This document shows positions 16,217 to 24,442 of a stretch of DNA of 64,000 bases, piece after piece (within the stretch, counting starts at the first letter, position 1; the number at the start of each line of letters is the position of its first letter). Location: the NCBI GenBank assembly GCA_002428445.1, contig DIWJ01000023.1:1-64000 (forward strand), in the 5' to 3' direction. The stretch comes from Syntrophaceae bacterium UBA6109 (GTDB lineage Bacteria > Desulfobacterota > Syntrophia > Syntrophales > UBA6109). Made by a program: the position numbers and the translations under genes. The notes below the pieces were generated by a model. That model made no database searches, was not told where the DNA came from, and saw only the letters and a program-made list of their open reading frames with translations.

Positions 16217-17875
16217 TTACTGAATCCCCTTTGCGCCGAGACGCTTGAGGACGTAGTACATCAGGACAAGGCTGACAAACACACAGATGATAAGAAAAAT
16301 GGATAGAGCGCATGCCTGCCCTATGCGGCCCTCGGAGGCAAGCTGAAATATCGCCACCGGTGCAATCATATAACGAGGCGAGGTGACAAAAATCACGGCG
16401 CTGAGCGTATTCATCGAATGGATGAATGAATAGATCATACTGCCGAAGAATGCGGTGAACATTAAGGGCAGCGTGATCCGATAAAACGTGTGGGCAGAAT
16501 TTGCGCCCAGGGTGTGGGAGGCTTCTTCAATCGACCGATCCAACTGAAGAAGCTTCGCCGTACCGGATTCGACAGACACCGCAATCGTCCTCGAAATCAT
16601 GGTCAGTACAATGATGGTCATTGTTCCTGAAAGCAGCAGCGGCGGTTTATTGAAGGCCAGGATGTAGCCAATGCCGATGATCGTTCCCGGAACGGCGAAT
16701 CCGAGGAGACTCGTGAATTCGATCAAGTGTTTTCCCGGAATCGTCTTTCTCATAATGAAATAGGCGAGCATGGTACCGGCCATCGTTCCGATGACAGCTG
16801 CATAGAATGACATGATCAGGCTGTTCTTGAAGAAGAGCAGACTCGACGTCATGCTGAAATGCTGCATGGTAATGGTATTGTTGATCCCGATGATCCTCGT
16901 AAAAGCTCCCGCGACAATAATAACAAATATGGATATGATGGCGAGCGATGTCAGGAAGCAGATGATCAGCATGGGGATCTGGATGGTGGGGCTGACCCGC
17001 ACTTCCTCCCTTTGCCCCGGCGCACCCATGACCGTGACGTACTTTTCTTCTCTGATGGCATATTTGTGAAATACGTAAAGAATAAGGCTCGGTATGAGCA
17101 ACATAATCGAGTATACGCTGGCCATTCCGAGATCATATTGACCAATCACCAGTATGTAGGACTCCGATGCAAGGAAAGGCAGGCCGCCACCAATTAATGC
17201 AGGATTGCCGAAATCCGCGAGAGAGAGAATAAACACCATGAGGCCCGATTTCAGTATTCCGGGCATGCAGAGAGGAATCGATATATGGAACAAGGTATGC
17301 GTTTGACTGCCGCCGAGAATCCCGGAAGCCTCATCGAGGTTTGGGTTCAAGGAGTTCATGACGCTGTCGATCATGATGAAGCACAGCGGTATGAAATGAA
17401 GAACCTGGGCAAGGATGACGCCTGACCAGCCGAACAGGCTATAATCGATTCCGAAAAACTTTGATAGAAGGCCCTGGCGACCGCCCATGATAATCAAGGC
17501 AAGAGCAAAAACAAACGGCGGCGTTACGAATGGAATAAGGGCACTGAACCGAAAAAATTTCCGCGAGAAGTGCGGTCCTCTGTTGACCATGTAGGCAAAT
17601 ACGAACGACAGAAATACGGTAAGTGGCGTCACGACGCACGCAAGGATCATGCTGTTGCTCAGCGCCCGATAGTGAATCCTCTTCCTGAAGAAATCCGCAT
17701 ACAGATCAAGAGAAACAACCCCATTGACGAAGACGCTTTTAAATAATACGAGAAGTATCGGATAGACGATGAATACGGCAAGGCCTGCCGTCAGGAGGAG
17801 TGTCATAACCGCTGTCAGGGGATCTTTAAATATCAATTCTTTGATGTCGCTGTACGCTTTCGATTGAACTCTCAT
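16217..17875 (-). CDS. ABC transporter permease, fused two-domain (FbpB type)
   Basis: This 552-residue membrane protein has two binding-protein-dependent transport domains in tandem, with an EAA-like loop in each half (EASGILGGSQTHTLFHISIP near 180 and EASHTLGANSAHTFYRITLP near 455). The fused layout is typical of Fe3+ and related importers. A strong hairpin lies between it and the upstream binding-protein gene. The transported ligand is unknown; an amino-acid-derived chelate or opine is a guess from the adjoining enzymes. Confidence 0.92.
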   Translation of the reverse strand: MRVQSKAYSDIKELIFKDPLTAVMTLLLTAGLAVFIVYPILLVLFKSVFVNGVVSLDLYADFFRKRIHYRALSNSMILACVVTPLTVFLSFVFAYMVNRGPHFSRKFFRFSALIPFVTPPFVFALALIIMGGRQGLLSKFFGIDYSLFGWSGVILAQVLHFIPLCFIMIDSVMNSLNPNLDEASGILGGSQTHTLFHISIPLCMPGILKSGLMVFILSLADFGNPALIGGGLPFLASESYILVIGQYDLGMASVYSIMLLIPSLILYVFHKYAIREEKYVTVMGAPGQREEVRVSPTIQIPMLIICFLTSLAIISIFVIIVAGAFTRIIGINNTITMQHFSMTSSLLFFKNSLIMSFYAAVIGTMAGTMLAYFIMRKTIPGKHLIEFTSLLGFAVPGTIIGIGYILAFNKPPLLLSGTMTIIVLTMISRTIAVSVESGTAKLLQLDRSIEEASHTLGANSAHTFYRITLPLMFTAFFGSMIYSFIHSMNTLSAVIFVTSPRYMIAPVAIFQLASEGRIGQACALSIFLIICVFVSLVLMYYVLKRLGAKGIQ

Positions 17876-17917
17876 GATAGTCCTTCTGGCGGAGTATCCA
17901 GGAAAACCACGCGGCCT

Positions 17918-17954
17918 GGGATGGGAGAAGTCTTGGCAAAACTTCTCCCATCCC
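17918..17954. repeat. Intercistronic stem-loop between binding-protein and permease genes
   Basis: A perfect 14-bp stem (GGGATGGGAGAAGT at 17918-17931 with 17941-17954) encloses a nine-base loop. On the operon transcript it is not followed by a U-run, so it more likely protects the upstream mRNA or slows read-through than terminates. This would give excess binding protein over permease, the usual stoichiometry. Confidence 0.5.
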
Positions 17955-17979
17955 TGTTTGTTTTCTTTGCGGGATGTCT

Positions 17980-18993
17980 TTACTTATTCATGTAGCGGTC
18001 TTTCCACTTATTCTGAATCCTAACCCTGTTCTCAATAACCCACTCCTGATCATAGTTGCTCAGGAGGGTGACCTTCCCAAATTCCCTTTCCAATGCCGGG
18101 GCAGCAGGATTCGTTACCTTCGGCCGGTACTTTCCGATCAACGACTGGTACTGTTCCGTCGCGATGTAATCGAGAACCTTCTTGCTGTCGGCGAGCCGCT
18201 GCTCGTTCTTGGTGCTTACAAAAATTCCGTTCGCTGCCATGCTGTAAGCGACACCCTCTTTGGGAATCGCCGTCGCGATAGGATAACCCTCTTTGATCCT
18301 GGCATAGGCGCTCGTGGAGTCTGTAATCCCAAATGCGACTTCGCCCTGCGACACCAGAAGTGCGGGAGCTCCCCCCGATTTCGTGTATTGTGCGACGTTC
18401 TTGTGGAGTTTGTCCAGATATTCAAATGCCTTATCTTCTCCCATGAGCCTCACAAGACCTAGGACTGTCAAGTACGCCGATGAAGAAGTCATTGGATCCG
18501 GTATCGCTATTTCTCCCTTCCACTTGGGGTCGATCAAGTCATACCAACTGGTGGGCATCGGAAGTTTCTTCTGCTGCAACAGCTTTGTATTTACAACGGG
18601 CATGACCGTCCACATCGAATCACAATAGAAGTAACCATCTTTGTCCTTGAATTCAGCCGGAATGCTTTCCCATGCTTTGGATTTATGCGAAATCAACATC
18701 TTTTGTTTCTTCATCTCAATGGCCTGGTCAATGTTCGCGCCAATGGCCATATCAGCCTGTACGTTCGGCCACTCTGACTTGATCCTTGTCCAAAAGACGC
18801 CTCCCGCCATGCTCAGATTCGATACCGTGATTCCCGTCGATTTCTTGATCAGTTCACAGGCGGGATCCATCATGACCTTGTCCCCAACTGAGTACGATGA
18901 AATCTCACCGCTCATGGCTGACGCAGAAACAAAAAGAGAAATAACAAGCGCGAGCCCCATTACGATCCCCGATACGGCAGACAGTCTCTTCAT
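17980..18993 (-). CDS. ABC transporter periplasmic solute-binding protein (AfuA/FbpA-like)
   Basis: I start at ATG 18993 (MKRLSAVSGIVMG) because AAGGGAGG stands seven bases upstream; the longer frame to 19080 overlaps the preceding gene's end. The 337-residue product has a signal peptide ending near SASAMSG and the two-lobed fold of cluster D binding proteins, with SWYDLIDPKWKGEIAIPDP typical of iron and 2-aminoethylphosphonate-type members. The canonical tyrosine pair for ferric iron is not obvious, so the ligand may be organic. It is the second gene of the operon. Confidence 0.93.
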   Translation of the reverse strand: MKRLSAVSGIVMGLALVISLFVSASAMSGEISSYSVGDKVMMDPACELIKKSTGITVSNLSMAGGVFWTRIKSEWPNVQADMAIGANIDQAIEMKKQKMLISHKSKAWESIPAEFKDKDGYFYCDSMWTVMPVVNTKLLQQKKLPMPTSWYDLIDPKWKGEIAIPDPMTSSSAYLTVLGLVRLMGEDKAFEYLDKLHKNVAQYTKSGGAPALLVSQGEVAFGITDSTSAYARIKEGYPIATAIPKEGVAYSMAANGIFVSTKNEQRLADSKKVLDYIATEQYQSLIGKYRPKVTNPAAPALEREFGKVTLLSNYDQEWVIENRVRIQNKWKDRYMNK

Positions 18994-19030
18994 GCCACAC
19001 CTCCCTTTCATAACCACGACTGACAAACTC

Positions 19031-20005
19031 TTACCTGAACCTGACGCTCGTTCCGACATTTTTTGACACAGCCTTCTCATATATCATCTTGCCCATTGCC
19101 AAATCTTCAATGGCCAATCCGCAGGTTATGGCGATAATCATTTCGTCATCTTTTTCTCGGCCTATCTTGATCCCCGCCAGAATCTCTCCTAGTTCGCAAT
19201 AGAACTCAGGAATATCCCCATAGAATCCGCCGTCTTCCATGCCATATGCTTTCGTCTGATTCCGGTCGTCAACTACGATCTTGTTTGCCCTGTAGAATGA
19301 AGCGTTTTCCCATCCACGATGGTGAACCAATACACCGACATCTCCCTTTCTCAGCCACTCGCTCTTGACGTAAGGCTTCTCGACGAAGCTTGTTGCCGTG
19401 ACCATGATGTCAGAATCTCGTAATGCCTTTTCTGCTGAGTCTTCGCACGTTACCGCGATGTTGTTCTTAGATTTGATGAGGGAGGAACATTCTTCCATTG
19501 ATGCCCTGTTGACGTCATACAGTTTGATCTGTTTGAGATTGGGCATCGCAAAAATAATCGCTTCCAATCCAAATCGGCCCTGTACACCTGTACCCACCAG
19601 TCCAAGTGTTTCAGCATGATTCTTTGCCAGACACTTCGCCGTTAATCCAGCCACAGCCGCCGTCCTCATAGCCGTAATCCATGAAGCTTCCATGATGGCA
19701 ACGGGTGCACCCGTCTCGGCATCATTGATAATCAAGGTCCCGATAATGTACGGATAGCCTTTCTTCGGGTTATCTGGGAATCCGGATACCCATTTGATTC
19801 CCAAGGCTTTTATCTTATCAACATAGGCAGGCATTGCGTTGCAATGGGCACCCTTGGACGGATGCACACCAAACTTAGGCGGCATGATTACGGCTTTTTT
19901 GCCGTGTTCAATGAGGACATCATTTACCGCCTTAAAAACATCAGCAAAGGTGACATCCAATTTCTTGATATCTGCATCTGACAAGATCAGAACGCTATTT
20001 TTCAT
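19031..20005 (-). CDS. Ornithine cyclodeaminase/mu-crystallin family enzyme
   Basis: I start at ATG 20005 (MKNSVLILSDADIKKL) because GGGAGG stands five bases upstream; an earlier frame to 20050 lacks a signal and would overlap the promoter. The 324-residue protein has the family's substrate segment (KFGVHPSKGAHCNAMPAY, WVSGFPDNP), EASWITAMRTAAVAGL and the Rossmann loop LGLVGTGVQG. Members deaminate or reduce amino acids with NAD(P): ornithine cyclodeaminase, alanine dehydrogenase and the siderophore-precursor enzyme SbnB are examples. It is the first gene of the operon under the promoter at 20042-20070. Confidence 0.92.
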   Translation of the reverse strand: MKNSVLILSDADIKKLDVTFADVFKAVNDVLIEHGKKAVIMPPKFGVHPSKGAHCNAMPAYVDKIKALGIKWVSGFPDNPKKGYPYIIGTLIINDAETGAPVAIMEASWITAMRTAAVAGLTAKCLAKNHAETLGLVGTGVQGRFGLEAIIFAMPNLKQIKLYDVNRASMEECSSLIKSKNNIAVTCEDSAEKALRDSDIMVTATSFVEKPYVKSEWLRKGDVGVLVHHRGWENASFYRANKIVVDDRNQTKAYGMEDGGFYGDIPEFYCELGEILAGIKIGREKDDEMIIAITCGLAIEDLAMGKMIYEKAVSKNVGTSVRFR

Positions 20006-20033
20006 GAGCACCTCCCGAAAGAATACATTTACG

Positions 20034-20070
20034 ATGCATCGTGTATACATGGTGCATATATTAATGTCAA
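20034..20070 (-). promoter_or_regulatory. Promoter with overlapping GntR-type operator for the 12-20 kb operon
   Basis: Read on the minus strand, TTGACA (20070-20065) and TATACA (20047-20042) are separated by exactly 17 bases. A near-palindrome of 24 bases (20034-20057) centred on TGTATACA covers the -10 box. TGTATAC-type palindromes are characteristic operators of GntR/FCD regulators, and one such regulator is encoded at the other end of the operon. Repression by occlusion is inferred. Confidence 0.6.
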
Positions 20071-20460
20071 TATATATTTTTTGAAGAAAATCCTTTGCAA
20101 AGGAACCAAGTGATTCGGCTTCGCGTACCGATCACGCGTGACTCCCAGAGGCGTTGTCCCATTCTACCCCTCCTTGTTGCGCGGGATATCTCGCATCCCA
20201 AAATCTCGTTCATTTCTCGTTTTTCACGAGATATTGTTGGACAGGGGTTATCGCAGGGGTTTCACTTGGCGAGCCCGAATAATCAAGGGACGGCCCGGCC
20301 GATTCTGCGGGAAAGGGTGACGGTGGATAAACTCCAGAGCTTCCGCTTGATTTTTTCTTGAGTCAGGAGGAAAGTAACTTCCAATTCTGAATCGTGCATC
20401 CCGGCAATTGGTTCGCAGCCAGTTTGATTCTCTCCGACGGGGGCGGCATGACGAGATGAT
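20071..20460. other. Intergenic region without a recognisable gene
   Basis: About 390 bases between the divergent operon promoter and the CHAT gene. A short frame at 20095-20361 has no supporting start signal or family resemblance. A direct CTCGTT / inverted ACGAG pair near 20201-20232 is the only structure seen. Confidence 0.4.
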
Positions 20461-20500
20461 AAAGCCCTGTATTCCTCTGAAGAGTGCGGGGCTTTATTTT
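20461..20500 (+). terminator. Terminator-like hairpin upstream of the CHAT gene
   Basis: AAAGCCC (20461-20467) pairs with GGGCTTT (20488-20494) and is followed by ATTTTTG. No upstream rightward gene is visible for it to terminate, so it may end an unseen small RNA or be a relic. Confidence 0.4.
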
Positions 20501-20562
20501 TGTCCGGACGTTGCTTGGTCAAGATATCAGTATATCAGTCCCGTCCAAGTGGAAGGTGCGCC

Positions 20563-22902
20563 ATGAAGAGTCCTGAGACATACGGCGGTTTCGTGCCGAG
20601 CCCTGCTCCAAGAGGAAGTTCTGCTTCGCATTTATGGAGAATCCTGTCGCTCCCGGTTCTCTTCTTCGTGTTGGGAGGATGCGGGACCATGCTTACGCCC
20701 AAAGAAGTCAATCTGAGCCTGAGCGGCCGCTACCAGGACGTCATCAGCCTGATCGAAGCCAGAGAAGCGAAGGGACAAGACATAAGCCAGAGAGAAAGGT
20801 ACACGCTCTGCGAGGCCTACCTGCAGTCTTCCATCTATAAGAAACTGTTCCCCTGCACGGACATCCTCGATCGGCAGATCAGGGCGGAGTCCGGCGCTTC
20901 GTATGTCATCGGAGTGGGAACACTCGCAACGAAACCGTCGATCATGAGGGCGCGGGCGCATCTGGAACTGGGGGACCTGCGTCAGGCCGTTCTGGATGCA
21001 GAAAAAGCCTACGCGACCGATCCCCGTTCGGACAGCGACCGGTTTACCGCCCTGGCGCTCCTGGCATACACCTATGAGAGGATGGGAGATTCCTCCAAGG
21101 CCGCTTCGTATCTGGAGAAACTCGACCGCGAACCGATCCATTTCATGGGATGGGGCATTCAGGTTCTGGAAAAGAGGAAAGCGAAGGCGTTTGCCCGCTT
21201 CAGCCTGAAGCGATACCGCGAATTCCTGGAAGAAGGGGAGGAGGGCCTGGCGCAATTTCTGATCGGCTTGGCCGGCGCCACGGGCGACACTCATCAGACC
21301 TACTCCGTGGAGTTTCCCGTCCGGTTCGCCAGAGCGAAAGCCCTGTATGAAACAGGCAGAGCTGAGGAGGCAATGGCGCTTTATAGGGATCTGCTTTCTC
21401 ACCCGCAGGTCAGCCAATGGGGGAGCATCTACTGGCAGATCCTTTTCGACATGGGAATGCACTCGATAAACGCCCGAAGAAATAAAGAAGGCATCGACAT
21501 CCTGGAGAAGGCCGTTTCATGCATCGAGGAAAAACGTTCGACGATCGACGCGGATGCAGCGAGAATCGGCTTTGTCGGCGACAAGCAGGATGTGTATCAC
21601 AGCCTCATCAAGGCTCTCATGGCCGGCCGGCAGCATGAAAAGGCCTTTGAATACGTGGAGAGGGCGAAGTCCCGCGCGCTCGTCGACCTCCTGGCGTCCA
21701 AGAGCGACTTTGCCGTAAAGAAGGGCGATGAAAAGGAGATCAGGGCAATACTTGCCATGAACGATTCCGCCGAAGCGGAGGGCGTCATGCGGGCGTCTTC
21801 CATCGACAGGAACAGAACCAGAAGCATTCAGATCAAGACCCGAGAGGACTTGACGACGAAGGCCCCGGAACTCGCCTCGCTCGTTACAGTTGCCTCTCAA
21901 CCCGTTTCAGAACTTCAGTCATTCATCGCCGCCGACGAGGCCCTGATCGAGTATTATTACCGCGGCAGCGACATGTATGCCTTCATCCTGTCCGACGGGG
22001 GGCTGCGCGCCGAGAAGCTGAACGGCGCGGGACTGGCGGAAGAAGTCCAGACCCTCCGCAAGTTTATGGAGACCCCCGGCTCGGCTCACTTCAAAGAGGC
22101 GTCGAGGAAGCTTTATGAGCGCATCTTCAGGCCTCTGGAACGAGGTTTGGGCAAGAGGAATCTCACGATCGTCTCCCACGGGGCGCTTCACTATCTCCCC
22201 ATCAACGCTCTCCATGACGGCAGCGGCTATCTCATCGACCGGTACAGCATCCGCATGATGCCCAGCGCCGGCGCCATGAAGTATCTGGGCAAGAGGAAGG
22301 CGGTGGATAAGAGGAATAACATCCTCATCTTCGGGAATCCCGATCTCGGAGATCCGAAGTATGACCTGGAGTATGCCCAGAGAGAGGCGTCGGAGATCGC
22401 GGCCATCGTTCCCGGCGCAAAGGTGCTTGTCCGAAAGGCGGCGACGGAAGCGGCCCTGCGGAAGGACTGCCGCGATTACCGTTACATCCACTTTGCCACC
22501 CACGGGCGGTTCGATCTGGATGCCCCGTTGAAATCGGCGCTCCTGCTCGCGCCAGACGCGCAATACAACGGACTCCTCACAGCGGACAAGATCTACTCTC
22601 TCGATCTGGACGCCGACCTCGTCACACTGAGCGCCTGCGAGACGGGATTGAGCAAGGTCGCCAATGGGGATGATCTCGTGGGACTGACCAGGGGGTTTCT
22701 CTATGCAGGATCGAGCTCGATAGTCGCCAGCCTCTGGAAGGTTGACGATCTTGCGACGTCGCGGCTGATGACTGGTTTTTACGGCGAACTCGGCAAGACA
22801 AACAAGCGGGAAGCCTTGCGCAGGGCCCAATTGGAGACGAAGTCAAAGTATCCGCATCCGTACTACTGGGCATCCTTTCAGCTGACGGGGAACGCGAATT
22901 AA
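20563..22902 (+). CDS. TPR-like lipoprotein with C-terminal CHAT (caspase-like) protease domain
   Basis: I start at ATG 20563, with GGAAGG upstream. The 779-residue product has a lipoprotein signal (LSLPVLFFVLGGC, Cys near residue 41). A long helical region of TPR-like repeats follows (about 50-370), including RFARAKALYETGRAEEAMALY. The C-terminal CHAT domain carries His647 in YIHFATHGRF and Cys692 in LSACETGLSKVANGDDLVG, the caspase/separase-type dyad. CHAT-TPR proteins bind a trigger through TPRs and cleave partner proteins. Membrane anchoring by lipid implies the periplasmic or outer face, unusual for defence CHATs that sit in the cytoplasm. No partner substrate gene lies beside it. Confidence 0.9.
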   Translation: MKSPETYGGFVPSPAPRGSSASHLWRILSLPVLFFVLGGCGTMLTPKEVNLSLSGRYQDVISLIEAREAKGQDISQRERYTLCEAYLQSSIYKKLFPCTDILDRQIRAESGASYVIGVGTLATKPSIMRARAHLELGDLRQAVLDAEKAYATDPRSDSDRFTALALLAYTYERMGDSSKAASYLEKLDREPIHFMGWGIQVLEKRKAKAFARFSLKRYREFLEEGEEGLAQFLIGLAGATGDTHQTYSVEFPVRFARAKALYETGRAEEAMALYRDLLSHPQVSQWGSIYWQILFDMGMHSINARRNKEGIDILEKAVSCIEEKRSTIDADAARIGFVGDKQDVYHSLIKALMAGRQHEKAFEYVERAKSRALVDLLASKSDFAVKKGDEKEIRAILAMNDSAEAEGVMRASSIDRNRTRSIQIKTREDLTTKAPELASLVTVASQPVSELQSFIAADEALIEYYYRGSDMYAFILSDGGLRAEKLNGAGLAEEVQTLRKFMETPGSAHFKEASRKLYERIFRPLERGLGKRNLTIVSHGALHYLPINALHDGSGYLIDRYSIRMMPSAGAMKYLGKRKAVDKRNNILIFGNPDLGDPKYDLEYAQREASEIAAIVPGAKVLVRKAATEAALRKDCRDYRYIHFATHGRFDLDAPLKSALLLAPDAQYNGLLTADKIYSLDLDADLVTLSACETGLSKVANGDDLVGLTRGFLYAGSSSIVASLWKVDDLATSRLMTGFYGELGKTNKREALRRAQLETKSKYPHPYYWASFQLTGNAN

Positions 22903-23002
22903 CCGGTCGGCGCGGGCGGCATTCTTGCAAAGGGCGTCGGGAGAAAATCCCCTCTCAGCGGAACGCACGCCGCCGCCGGTCCGTCCGGTCCTCTCACAAC
23001 CC

Positions 23003-24442
23003 TCAGGGCTTCGCGCCCAATTTCCCGGCAAGCAGTTCCCGGATGATTTTCGGATTGGCTTTGCCTCCCGAGGCCTGCATCACCTGGCCGATGAGAAAGC
23101 CCATGGCCTTTCCCTGCCCGCCGCGGAAATCGGCCACGGCCGCCGGGTTCTTCTCAAGGACCTTGTCGATGAGCGCATCGAGGGCGCCGGGATCGGATAC
23201 CTGCCGGAATCCGCGCGCCTGGACGACCGCCTCCGGGGATTCGACGGTGTCGAACAGATGCCCCAGCACCTCGCGCGCCGCGTTGGCGTTGATCTCGTCG
23301 CGCGAGAGCATCTTCAGCAGCGAGGCGAAACGGGCGGGGTTCACGGGAGATGCGTTCAGCTCCTGCCGCCGCTCCCTGACGGCGGGGATCAGCTGCGTCG
23401 TGAGCCAGTGCATCGCCGTGCGCGGCGCGATCCCCTCCCCGACCACGGCCTCGAAGAAGATCGCGACTTCCGGATCGGAACTCAGGAATGACGCCTCCTC
23501 GCCGGTCAGGCCGTGCTGCGAGACGAAGCGCTCGGCCCTCGCGGCCGGCATTTCCGGGAGCCGCGACCGCAGCTTTTCGATCCACTCGGGAGGCAGTTCG
23601 ATGGCCGGAACCGCGGGATCGGGGACGCAGGGGCCTTCGAACTTGCCGCGCATCGGGACCGTGACCTTTTTGTCCGGATCCCACAGGCGGGTGTGCAGGA
23701 TCACCGTCTCGCCGGCCTGCACGGCCGCGCTCTGGCGGCTGATCTCGTGCGCGATGGCGTCGCCGACGTGGCGGACGGAGTTCATGTTCTTGACTTCCAC
23801 CTTGGTGTTCATCTGGCTGGTGCCCCGGGGTCGCACGGAGATGTTGGCGTCCACGCGCATCGAGCCGTTCTCCATGCTGCACTCCGAGGATCCCACGTAA
23901 CGCACCTGCGTGCGCAGCGTCTTGAGAAATTCCATGGCGTCATAGGGCGCGCGGAAGTCCGGTTCCGTGACGATCTCCACCAGCGGGGCGCCGGCGCGGT
24001 TGAAATCCACGAGGCTGATCGGCGTGCGCCCCTCCATCTCATGCACGAGCTTCGCGACGTCCTCCTCCATATGGATGTGGTGGATCCGCAGCAGCCGTGG
24101 TTTGCCGTCTTCACCCGCGATCTCGATCCCGCCGCCCCGCGAAAGGGGAAGATGGGCCTGGGACAGCTGGTAGCCCTTCGGCAGGTCGGGATAGTAATAG
24201 ACCTTCTGGTCGAAGGCGCTCCTGGGCTGGAGGGCCGCGCCCAGCCCCAGGCACAGGAGCGACGCCTTCTCGAGCGCCTCCTGGCTGAACCGGGGCACCG
24301 CGCCCGGGAACCAGAGGCAGATCGGACAGGTGTTCGCGTTCGGATCGTCGCCCGGCCGGTTGGGGCAGTCGCAGAACATCTTCGTCCTGCAATTGAGCTC
24401 GACATGAATTTCCAGGCCGATGACCGCTTCAAATTCCATCAC
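23003..24442 (-). CDS. gatB: Asp/Glu-tRNA amidotransferase subunit B (GatB)
   Basis: This 479-residue protein has the GatB opening GLEIHVEL (9-16), a zinc site made by Cys24, Cys26, Cys39 and Cys42, YYYPDLPKGYQLSQ, VDFNRAGAPLVEIVTEPDF and NTKVEVKNMNSVRHV, then the C-terminal YqeY-type domain that grips the tRNA. In the GatCAB complex GatB activates the misacylated tRNA with ATP so that ammonia from GatA can convert Asp-tRNA(Asn) or Glu-tRNA(Gln) to the amide. It overlaps the GatA-like gene by four bases. Since its partner GatA here lacks all catalytic residues, GatB may work with another GatA elsewhere or have a different job. Confidence 0.88.
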   Translation of the reverse strand: MMEFEAVIGLEIHVELNCRTKMFCDCPNRPGDDPNANTCPICLWFPGAVPRFSQEALEKASLLCLGLGAALQPRSAFDQKVYYYPDLPKGYQLSQAHLPLSRGGGIEIAGEDGKPRLLRIHHIHMEEDVAKLVHEMEGRTPISLVDFNRAGAPLVEIVTEPDFRAPYDAMEFLKTLRTQVRYVGSSECSMENGSMRVDANISVRPRGTSQMNTKVEVKNMNSVRHVGDAIAHEISRQSAAVQAGETVILHTRLWDPDKKVTVPMRGKFEGPCVPDPAVPAIELPPEWIEKLRSRLPEMPAARAERFVSQHGLTGEEASFLSSDPEVAIFFEAVVGEGIAPRTAMHWLTTQLIPAVRERRQELNASPVNPARFASLLKMLSRDEINANAAREVLGHLFDTVESPEAVVQARGFRQVSDPGALDALIDKVLEKNPAAVADFRGGQGKAMGFLIGQVMQASGGKANPKIIRELLAGKLGAKP

